A stretch of DNA of 12,029 nucleotides, taken from positions 1 to 12,029 of the forward strand of contig JABFWM010000062.1 in assembly GCA_013362195.1 (NCBI GenBank). Direction: 5' to 3'. The notes below the pieces were generated by a model. The model saw only the letters and a list, made by a program, of their open reading frames with translations. It was not told the origin of the DNA and did no database searches. Positions within the stretch are counted from its first letter, which is position 1, and every line of letters starts with the position of its first letter. The position numbers and the translations under genes are program-made. This stretch comes from Acidobacteriota bacterium (GTDB lineage Bacteria > Acidobacteriota > Vicinamibacteria > Vicinamibacterales > 2-12-FULL-66-21). Shown here in pieces: positions 1 to 6,465 of this stretch.

Positions 1-2268
1 GGTTCGCCGTCGGGTGGCGGAGAGTCGGGCGGATCGGGCGGCGCTCCGGCGGGCGGGGGCGGTGCCGGCGGCGGCGGTGGGGGCGCACCCGCGAGCAACA
101 CCCCGCGCAGCTCCGCGTTCGGCGGCTTCGCGAACGATGCCTGTCTGCGCGGCATTCAGATGCAGGCGGAAGCGGCGTGGCGCGACGCTCAGATGACGTC
201 GCTCGCGAGCATCTCCGCGCTGCGGCAGGTGCTGACGCTGCTCAGCCGCGTCCGCGGCGAGAAGACGGTGATCCTCATTTCCGGCGGCTGGCCGCTCGAC
301 GAGCGCGAACAGACGTCGACGCTGTCGAGCGTCGCGGCGGAGGCCGTCGCCGCGCGCGCGACGGTCTACACGATGTTCGTGCCGGCGGCGATGTTCTCGG
401 CGGATCGCCGCGGCATCAGCTCGACCCCGGCGCGCGATCAGTACATGCGACTCGGGCCGCTCGAAACCATTGCCGGCATGACCGGCGGCGGCAGCTACCG
501 CACCGACGTGAACGCCGAGACCACGTTCGACCGGCTCGGACGGGAGCTGTCCGGCTACTACCGCATCGCCGTGGAGAAGGAACCGCTCGACGGCGACGGC
601 AAGACGCGGCGGATGAAGGTGCAGGCCAGGACCGGCGGCACGGTCCGCGCGCGCGAGCTGTTCGACGTGAAGACCTACGAGGATCGCGACTGGGCGGCGC
701 GACTCTCGACCGCGCTCGACTCGCCCGTGCTCGCCACCGGCCTCGGACTGCGGATGACGAATTACATCGCGTCGGATCCGGAAGACGCGCGGCGAGTGAA
801 GCTGGTGCTGGCGGGTGAGGCCTCGCGTCTCACCCCGGGCGAAACGAGCTTCCAGCTGCTGGTGCGCAACCTCAATGGCGACAAGATCGTGACCGCCGAA
901 CAGCGCCTCGGCGATGCCGTCACCGACGTGATGCCGTTTTCCGCGAACATCAGCGTTCCGCCGGGGCAATACATCGTGCGCCTTGCGGTCATCGACAGCG
1001 GCGGGCAGGTCGGCGCGGTCGAGCGCCGCATCGACGCGCGGGAAACCGAGCTCGGACCGCTCGGCGCGTCAGGTCCGCTGCTGGTCCGCGTGCCGCCGCA
1101 CACCATGGGCGACCCGCGGCTGGCGCTCGATACGGTGCGCCAGGACGATCGCCTCGCGCTGGAGATGGACCTCGAAGGCGACGCGACGCGCATTGCCGGC
1201 GCGGTGGTGAACTTCGAGATTGCGCAGGGCGACGGCCCGGCGCTCGTGCACGCCGATGCGCTGGTGGCGCCCGGATCGCGCAGCGGCGCCTATCTGGCGC
1301 AGGCCGTCGCCGACATGCGCGTCCTCCCGCCCGGCGACTACGTCGTGCGCGCCAAGGTCCGGACCGGCGACGAGCAGCACGGCGAGCTGCGGCGCTCGTT
1401 CAAGGTGGTCGGCGCGCCGCGCGCGAACGCGACCACCACCGAGGGTACGATCGTCAATCCGTCGGCGCCGATGCCCGCATCGCTCGCCGCGCGGCTCGTC
1501 GGCGCGGTGCCGCGGTTCGCCGTCGACCAGATGCTCGGCCCGGCGATGCTGGGGGCCTACCTGTCGCGGATGGAAGCGCGGCCTGACGCGCACACCGCGT
1601 TCGCTCGCGAACTGCTCGAGCGCGCGCGCACCGCCGATCTCGCCGCGCTGCACGTCACCGACGCCGACGCCGCGCAGTCTCCCATCGCCGCGTTCCTCCA
1701 GGGCGTCTCGCTGCTCGCGCAGAAGAAATACGATCCGGCCGCGAACGCGTTCCGCACCGCGATGCGGGCGTCGCCCGACTTCTCACCGGCGATGGTCTAC
1801 CTCGGCGCCTGTTATGCCGCCGGCGGCAACGACAAGGAAGCGGCCGGCGCGTGGCGCACCGCGCTCATCCGCGAGCGCGACGAAACGCCGCTGCACCTGC
1901 TCCTCGCCGACGCGTTTCTGCGGCAGGGGCGCGGCGACCTCGCGCTGCAGACGCTCGACGACGCGAAGGCGCGGTGGCCGGAGGACATCGGCGTGCAGAA
2001 GCGCTACGTGATGGCCGCGCTGCAGGCCGGGCGCTACGCCGACGGCCTGAAAACCGTCGGCGAGCTGATCGACAAGCGCGCGGACGACGAGCCGTCGCTC
2101 GCGCTGGCGCTGCTGGTGCTCTACGAATCCTTCGTCAACGACCGCCCCGTGCAGGACGCGGACGCCGATCGCGCGCTGATGGTGCGCCTGGCCGACGCCT
2201 ACCGCGCGCGCGGAGGGCCATCGCTCGCACTCATCGAAACCTGGGTGGCTGCCGCCAGCAAGAAGTAG
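1..2268 (+). CDS. VWFA-related domain protein with C-terminal TPR repeats, 5'-truncated by the window edge
   Basis: The reading frame is open from base 1 to a TAG at 2266-2268, giving 755 visible residues. The ATG at 160 is internal, because the frame continues upstream through a Gly/Ser/Ala-rich linker (residues 1-38) into the window edge. Residues about 40-230 match the second half of the acidobacterial VWFA-related domain: a strand GEKTVILISGG, a later strand ATVYTMFVPA, and the closing pattern SGYYRIAVE ... KVQARTGGTVRAR. The metal-binding DxSxS site would lie upstream, outside the window. The middle (about 230-480) looks like beta-rich domains. Residues about 550-720 are alpha-helical TPR-like repeats (AFLQGVSLLAQKKYDPAANA and following). 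Family members are usually secreted or periplasmic and probably act in protein-protein contacts; the exact role is unknown. The neighbouring J-domain gene converges on it with a 12-bp gap. Confidence 0.88.
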   Translation, partial: GSPSGGGESGGSGGAPAGGGGAGGGGGGAPASNTPRSSAFGGFANDACLRGIQMQAEAAWRDAQMTSLASISALRQVLTLLSRVRGEKTVILISGGWPLDEREQTSTLSSVAAEAVAARATVYTMFVPAAMFSADRRGISSTPARDQYMRLGPLETIAGMTGGGSYRTDVNAETTFDRLGRELSGYYRIAVEKEPLDGDGKTRRMKVQARTGGTVRARELFDVKTYEDRDWAARLSTALDSPVLATGLGLRMTNYIASDPEDARRVKLVLAGEASRLTPGETSFQLLVRNLNGDKIVTAEQRLGDAVTDVMPFSANISVPPGQYIVRLAVIDSGGQVGAVERRIDARETELGPLGASGPLLVRVPPHTMGDPRLALDTVRQDDRLALEMDLEGDATRIAGAVVNFEIAQGDGPALVHADALVAPGSRSGAYLAQAVADMRVLPPGDYVVRAKVRTGDEQHGELRRSFKVVGAPRANATTTEGTIVNPSAPMPASLAARLVGAVPRFAVDQMLGPAMLGAYLSRMEARPDAHTAFARELLERARTADLAALHVTDADAAQSPIAAFLQGVSLLAQKKYDPAANAFRTAMRASPDFSPAMVYLGACYAAGGNDKEAAGAWRTALIRERDETPLHLLLADAFLRQGRGDLALQTLDDAKARWPEDIGVQKRYVMAALQAGRYADGLKTVGELIDKRADDEPSLALALLVLYESFVNDRPVQDADADRALMVRLADAYRARGGPSLALIETWVAAASKK
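7..114 (+). other. Gly/Ser/Ala-rich low-complexity linker coding segment
   Basis: In the frame of the VWFA protein, this stretch encodes runs of Gly broken by Ser, Ala, Pro and Glu. The DNA is made of repeated GGC/GGG/GGT codons. It sits inside the VWFA domain region, before the helix and strand that lead to GEKTVILISGG, so it is an inserted flexible loop rather than an N-terminal tail. Such loops vary in length by codon slippage. What precedes it is outside the window. Confidence 0.7.
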
Positions 2269-2275
2269 GCGGCAG
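2249..2275. terminator. Hairpin between convergent genes, possible bidirectional terminator
   Basis: CTGCCGCC at 2249-2256 pairs perfectly with GGCGGCAG at 2268-2275 across an 11-nt loop that contains most of the VWFA gene's stop region. It lies just before the stop of the J-domain gene on the other strand (2281-2283). There is no U-tract on either side, so intrinsic termination is only possible. The position between two convergent genes with a 12-bp gap is the main support. GC-rich coding sequence can produce such a stem by chance. Confidence 0.35.
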
Positions 2276-2280
2276 GCGGC

Positions 2281-2832
2281 TTACGACTTTGCGGGGTTCA
2301 GCCGCTTCTGCGCCGACGCGCGATAGTTCTGCTCGAGGAAGTCGACACCGTCGGCGGTGATCAGCAGGCGGGAGTTGTCGTCGCGGGTCACGAATTTCCG
2401 CTGCTGCAGGTACCACATCGTGAACTGCAGTTGTTCGCGCGTGCGGCCGAGCAGTGACTCGAGGTCGCCCGCGAAGATCGCCGGCTCGTCGGGCTGGAGG
2501 CGGCGCTTCGTATAGAGCGCCTCCAGCAGCGTCAGCCTGATCGACTGTTCCAGCTCGAAATCGTTCTCCGACTGGCCGCCCGCCGACACCAGCCGCCAGC
2601 GATCCTTGCGGAGCTGCTGGTAGCCGACGTCGTAGCGCGCCCGCCGCTCCGGATCGCTGAGCGCGGTGTAGGCCTCGTGCAGCTCGCGAAACCGCTCTTC
2701 GCTGCCCGTTTCCGTGTTGTCGGGGTGAAACCGCTGGGCGAGGAAGCGATAGATCCGGTGAATCGTATCCGGATCCGCGTTCGGGTTGACCTGGAGAATC
2801 TCGTAATAGTCGGCGTTGGGTCGATCGCTCAT
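2281..2832 (-). CDS. J-domain (DnaJ-like) protein with winged-helix-like C-terminus
   Basis: 183 residues, ATG at 2832 and TAA at 2283-2281 (read on -). Residues 7-70 form a full J domain: YYEILQV start, helix II, the HPD motif at 36-38, helix III (ERFRELHEAYTALSD) and the ARYDVG end. HPD is the residue set that stimulates the ATPase of DnaK-type Hsp70. There is no Gly/Phe linker, no zinc-finger cysteines and no DnaJ C-terminal substrate domain, so this is not the housekeeping DnaJ. Residues about 93-172 look like a winged helix: helices LRLTLLEALYT, DLESLLG and REQLQFTMWYLQQRKFV, then a wing RLLITADGVDFLEQ. It may be a specialised co-chaperone or a J-domain regulator with a nucleic-acid- or protein-binding tail. 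No Shine-Dalgarno sequence is visible before the ATG (upstream bases CGCCGCACCCC), which fits a near-leaderless transcript. It is divergent from the ADOP-type permease. Confidence 0.85.
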   Translation of the reverse strand: MSDRPNADYYEILQVNPNADPDTIHRIYRFLAQRFHPDNTETGSEERFRELHEAYTALSDPERRARYDVGYQQLRKDRWRLVSAGGQSENDFELEQSIRLTLLEALYTKRRLQPDEPAIFAGDLESLLGRTREQLQFTMWYLQQRKFVTRDDNSRLLITADGVDFLEQNYRASAQKRLNPAKS

Positions 2833-2838
2833 GGGGTG

Positions 2839-2871
2839 CGGCGATTATCGGCGGGAGCGCACGCCGATAGC
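2839..2871 (-). promoter_or_regulatory. Candidate promoter of the J-domain gene overlapping an inverted repeat
   Basis: Read on the minus strand, GATAAT (2850-2845) matches five of six bases of the sigma-70 -10 box and ends 12 nt before the ATG. An 18-nt spacer upstream leads to TTGCTA, a four-of-six -35 match. Transcription would then start only a few bases before the ATG, consistent with the absence of a ribosome binding site. The perfect inverted repeat TATCGGCG (2846-2853) / CGCCGATA (2862-2869), loop 8 nt, overlaps the -10 box and could be an operator. Acidobacterial promoter consensus is poorly known, so this is tentative. Confidence 0.35.
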
Positions 2872-2906
2872 AACCGTTGGCCCCTTCCCCCCGTCAAACC
2901 AGGACC

Positions 2907-5408
2907 ATGCACACGTCTCTTGCCGATCTGCGTCTCGCCTTCCGGGGGCTGCGCCGCAGCCCGCTGTTCTCGATCGTGGCGATCCTCTCGCTCGCGCTCG
3001 GGATTGGCGCGAATACGGCGATCTTCACGCTCATCGACCAGCTGCTGCTCCGCAAGCTGCCGGTCAAGGCCCCGGACGAGCTCGTGATGCTCTATCAGCG
3101 CGGGGCGCACATGGGCAGCAACATGGGCTCCCGGATGCATTCGTATCCGCTCTACCAGGACCTGCAGCAGCGGGCCGAGCCGCTCGCCGAAGTGATCTGC
3201 CGCCGCCTCGTGCCCGCGTCGGTCAGCATCGACAACCAGACCGAGCGCATCGAGGCCGAGATGGTGTCCGGCAACTACTTCACGATGCTCGGCGTGCAGC
3301 CGGCAATCGGACGCGTGTTCAGTTCCGCACAGGACGATCAGGTCTACCAGGGGCATCCCGTGGTCGTCCTGAGCTACGACTACTGGACCGTCCGCTTCGC
3401 TCGCGACCCGCACGTCGTCGGCAGGAAGATCCTCGTGAATGACAAGCCAATGGAGATCGTCGGCGTGTCGGCAGAGGGCTTTGCCGGGCTCGATCCCGCT
3501 CAAGCACCGCAGATCCGCGTGCCGATCCTGATGAAGCCGGTGATGGCGCCCGACTGGGACTGGCTTCACATGGACAACCGCCGCGCGCGCTGGGTGCAGG
3601 TGTTCGGACGGTTGAAACCCGGCTACACCATCGAATCGGCGCGCGCGCCGCTTCAGGGGCTGTTCACGCAGATTCGCCGCTACGAAATGGGCCTGCCGGC
3701 CGCCAAGGACTGGTCGGCATACGCGCGCGATCAGTTCATGAAGGGCCAGCTGCTCGTCGACCCCGGCGCGATGGGCTACTCGAACATGCGCAACGAGTTC
3801 TCGACGGCGCTGCTGGTGCTGATGTCGATGGTCGGCCTCGTGCTGCTCATCGCGTGCGCCAACGTCGCCAACCTGCTCATCGCGCGCGGGTTCATGCGTC
3901 AGAAGGAGCTCGCGGTGCGGCTGTCGCTGGGCGCCTCGCGTGGACGCCTGATCCGCCAGCTGCTCGTCGAGAGCCTCGTGCTCTCGTTCGCGGGCGGCGC
4001 GCTTGGCCTCGGCCTGTCCCTGATTCTCACCCGCGGCCTGCTCGCGCTCGTGCCCTCGCAGGGGCAGCCGCTGCTGATCACGCCGCACCCGGATCTGCGG
4101 ATTCTCGCGTTCACGTGCGCGCTCACCTTCGCCACCGGCATCATCTTCGGCCTGCTGCCGGCGCTGCGCGCCAGCCGGCCCGATCCGTGGACGACGTTGA
4201 AGGACACGGTGGGGTCGATTGCGGGCACCGGCGGATCGCTGTTCCTGCGCAAGGGACTCGTGACGGCGCAGGTCGCGCTCAGTTTTCTGCTGCTGTTCGG
4301 CGCCGGCCTGTTCGTGCGCAGCCTGCAGAACCTGAAGACGACCGACACCGGCATCGCGCTCGACAATCTGGTCACGTTTCAGCTGGCGCCCTCGCTCAAC
4401 GGCTACGACGAGGCGCGCGGGCTGCAGTTCTACCGCACCCTGCTCGACCGGCTGCGCGCGGCGCCAGGCGTGAAGTCGGCGGCGATCGCCGCGGTCGCGA
4501 TTCTCGCCGGCGACGAGTGGGACAGCTCGCTGTCGGTGGAGGGCCACAAGGCGGCCGACGGCGAAGACATGCAGGCGTTCATGAACTCCCTCTCGCCTGG
4601 CTACTTCACGACGATGAAGGTGCCCTTCCTCGAAGGGCGGGACTTCACCGACGCCGACGCGAAGCGCGAGGCCACGGTCGCGATTGTCAACCGGCGCTTC
4701 GCCGAGCACTTCTTCAAGGGCCGCAGCGCGATTGGCAAGCGGATCGGATGGGGCGGCGGGCCGAGCTCGAAGCTGACCATCGAGATCGTCGGGGTCGTCG
4801 CCGACTCCTTGTACGAAGGACCGCGCGAAGGCGTGCACCGGCAGGTCTTCGTTCCGAATCCCGGCACGGGCAGCGCGGTCGTCTACGTGAGGACGCAGTC
4901 GAAGCCGGCGAGCGCCTATGGCACGATCCGCAACGAGGTGCGGCAGATCGACGCCGCGATGCCCATCTACGAGCTGAAGACGGTCGAAGGACAGCTCGAT
5001 GACACGCTGCTGACCGACCGCCTGATCGCGCTGCTGTCGGCGGGCTTCGGTCTGCTGGCGACGGTGCTGGCGTCGATCGGCTTGTACGGCGTGATGGCGT
5101 TCGTCGTCGCGCGGCGGCGCAAAGAGCTGGGCATCCGGCTGGCGCTGGGCGCGCAGCCCGGGTTCGTGATCTGGCTCGTGATGCGCGAGGTGCTGCTGCT
5201 GCTCGCGATCGGGCTGGCGATCGGCATCCCGTCGGCGCTGCTGCTCGGCCGATACGTGTCGTCGCAGCTGTATGGCATTCAGGCGACCGACCCGTGGATG
5301 GCGGGCTGGACGCTGCTGCTCCTGACCGTGGTGTCGGCGGCCGCGGGCCTCATCCCCGCGCATCGCGCGAGCCGCATCGATCCCATTCTGGCGCTGCGCT
5401 ACGAATAG
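2907..5408 (+). CDS. ADOP-type (acidobacterial duplicated orphan permease) MacB/FtsX-like ABC permease
   Basis: 833 residues from the ATG at 2907 to TAG at 5406-5408. An in-frame TTG at 2877 would add ten residues (APSPRQTRT), but the family normally begins close to the DLRLAFRGLRRSPLFS block, and AGGA lies just before this ATG. The protein is a tandem duplication. In order: TM1 with the hallmark LSLALGIGANTAIFTLID (about 26-45), a periplasmic MacB-type domain, a first FtsX domain (about 298-425, with ACANVANLLIARGFMRQKELAVRLSLGAS and LLPALRASRP), then a second TM and periplasmic domain (about 444-675) and a second FtsX domain (about 705-826, with RRRKELGIRLALGA and IPAHRASRIDPILALRYE). Relatives are envelope permeases without a fused ATPase; the substrate is not known. 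No MacB-like ATPase gene is adjacent here. It is upstream of the hydrolase with a 52-bp gap that holds a hairpin. Confidence 0.9.
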   Translation: MHTSLADLRLAFRGLRRSPLFSIVAILSLALGIGANTAIFTLIDQLLLRKLPVKAPDELVMLYQRGAHMGSNMGSRMHSYPLYQDLQQRAEPLAEVICRRLVPASVSIDNQTERIEAEMVSGNYFTMLGVQPAIGRVFSSAQDDQVYQGHPVVVLSYDYWTVRFARDPHVVGRKILVNDKPMEIVGVSAEGFAGLDPAQAPQIRVPILMKPVMAPDWDWLHMDNRRARWVQVFGRLKPGYTIESARAPLQGLFTQIRRYEMGLPAAKDWSAYARDQFMKGQLLVDPGAMGYSNMRNEFSTALLVLMSMVGLVLLIACANVANLLIARGFMRQKELAVRLSLGASRGRLIRQLLVESLVLSFAGGALGLGLSLILTRGLLALVPSQGQPLLITPHPDLRILAFTCALTFATGIIFGLLPALRASRPDPWTTLKDTVGSIAGTGGSLFLRKGLVTAQVALSFLLLFGAGLFVRSLQNLKTTDTGIALDNLVTFQLAPSLNGYDEARGLQFYRTLLDRLRAAPGVKSAAIAAVAILAGDEWDSSLSVEGHKAADGEDMQAFMNSLSPGYFTTMKVPFLEGRDFTDADAKREATVAIVNRRFAEHFFKGRSAIGKRIGWGGGPSSKLTIEIVGVVADSLYEGPREGVHRQVFVPNPGTGSAVVYVRTQSKPASAYGTIRNEVRQIDAAMPIYELKTVEGQLDDTLLTDRLIALLSAGFGLLATVLASIGLYGVMAFVVARRRKELGIRLALGAQPGFVIWLVMREVLLLLAIGLAIGIPSALLLGRYVSSQLYGIQATDPWMAGWTLLLLTVVSAAAGLIPAHRASRIDPILALRYE

Positions 5409-5424
5409 CGCGCGCTCGCGGCGG

Positions 5425-5453
5425 CCCGCCAGATGGTTGTAAGCTCTGGCGGG
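5425..5453 (+). promoter_or_regulatory. Inverted repeat that would mask the hydrolase ribosome binding site
   Basis: CCCGCCAGA (5425-5433) is the exact reverse complement of TCTGGCGGG (5445-5453), with an 11-nt loop. The 3' arm runs into the GGGGAG at 5451-5456 that precedes the hydrolase ATG at 5461. In RNA, the stem would pair the first bases of the Shine-Dalgarno sequence. It could equally be a DNA operator, or an attenuating stem after the permease stop at 5408. The inverted repeat is seen directly; the regulatory role is inferred. Confidence 0.5.
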
Positions 5454-5456
5454 GAG
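5451..5456 (+). promoter_or_regulatory. Ribosome binding site of the hydrolase gene
   Basis: GGGGAG stands four bases before the ATG at 5461 and supports that start. It is the only good Shine-Dalgarno match near the beginning of the three-gene unit, and its first three bases lie in the 3' arm of the hairpin at 5425-5453. Confidence 0.55.
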
Positions 5457-5460
5457 ACCG

Positions 5461-6465
5461 ATGGCGCGCATCGAACGACGTGACGTCCTCAAACTTGGCG
5501 GCCTCGCCTCGCTGACGCCGCTCGCACCGCACACGCAGGCTGACAAGCCGTCGCCGCGGCGCCGGCCACCGGACCGTCGCGCCGAGTTGTACGGCCTGCT
5601 CGGTGCGTTGCCCGATCGGCGGCGTCCCATTCGCGGCACCAAGCGCGAAGAGACCGAGCGCGACGGCTACGTGCTCGAGACGTGGGATCTCGATCTGAAC
5701 GGTCTCGAGAACGTTCCCGCGTATCTCGCCCGGCCGCGCACGGTCGCGGGCCGCGCCCCGGCGGTGCTGTTCAACCATTCGCACGGCGGCGGCTACACGA
5801 TCGGCAAGCTGGAATTCGTGAACGGCCGCAGCTACCTGCAGCCGACGCCCTACGCGAAGGTCCTGACCGACCTGGGCTACGTGGCGCTCTGCATCGACCA
5901 CTGGGTCTTCGGCGAGCGCAGCCACACGTCGGAATCCGACACGTTCAAAGCGATGCTGTGGCGGGGCCAGGTGCTGTGGGGCATGATGGTCTACGACAGC
6001 CTGCGCGCGCTCGATTTCCTGCTCGAGCGGGCGGACGTCGACGCGGGCCGCATCGCCACGCTGGGCATGTCGATGGGCAGCACCATGGCGTGGTGGATGG
6101 GCGCGCTCGACACGCGCGTCAAGGTCACCGTCGACATCAACTGCCTCACCGACTTCCACACGCTGCTCGCCCGGAAGGCGCTGTCGCTGCACGGCCTCTA
6201 CTACTTCGTGCCGGGTCTGCTCAACGCCTTCACGACCGCGCAGATCAACGCGCTGATCGCGCCGCGCGCGCATCTCGGACTGGCGGGGTTGCGCGACGCG
6301 CTGACCCCGGTCGAGGGGCTCGACATCATCGATCGCGAGCTGCAGCAGGCTTACGCGGCCGCGCGCCATCCCGAGCGGTGGACGCTGCTGCGGTATGACG
6401 TCGAGCACCAGGAAACGGCCGAAGGCCGGCAGGAGATCATCGCGTTCCTGCAGCGATTCCTGTGA
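5461..6465 (+). CDS. Tat-type exported alpha/beta hydrolase (dienelactone-hydrolase/acetyl-xylan-esterase-like)
   Basis: 334 residues. The N-terminus ERRDVLKLGGLASL (R6-R7) resembles a twin-arginine signal, followed by a short hydrophobic stretch and a possible cleavage after TQA (residues 25-27), so export to the periplasm or a membrane-anchored form is likely. The hydrolase fold starts near residue 95. NHSHGGG at 105-111 is the oxyanion-hole region, GMSMG at 202-206 is the nucleophile elbow with Ser204, Asp279 (in RDALTPVEG) is the likely acid and His316 (VEHQE) the likely base; all three triad positions are present. The fold and length fit esterase-like hydrolases acting on sugar or carboxylate esters; the substrate is not readable. 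Its stop overlaps the start of the dicarboxylate carrier by four bases, so the two are probably translationally coupled. The short hydrophobic core of the signal leaves some doubt about export. Confidence 0.85.
   Translation: MARIERRDVLKLGGLASLTPLAPHTQADKPSPRRRPPDRRAELYGLLGALPDRRRPIRGTKREETERDGYVLETWDLDLNGLENVPAYLARPRTVAGRAPAVLFNHSHGGGYTIGKLEFVNGRSYLQPTPYAKVLTDLGYVALCIDHWVFGERSHTSESDTFKAMLWRGQVLWGMMVYDSLRALDFLLERADVDAGRIATLGMSMGSTMAWWMGALDTRVKVTVDINCLTDFHTLLARKALSLHGLYYFVPGLLNAFTTAQINALIAPRAHLGLAGLRDALTPVEGLDIIDRELQQAYAAARHPERWTLLRYDVEHQETAEGRQEIIAFLQRFL

Noticed and set aside
160..162. ATG as the true start of the VWFA protein
   Set aside because: The frame is open to base 1, and a start here would cut the VWFA domain in half, so the gene begins upstream of the window.
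2829..5642. Very long open frame (937 codons) on the minus strand
   Set aside because: It lies antisense to the permease, whose protein has clear family motifs. Its own translation is dominated by Arg, His, Gln, Ala and Asp with no domain, as expected of a mirror frame in GC-rich DNA.
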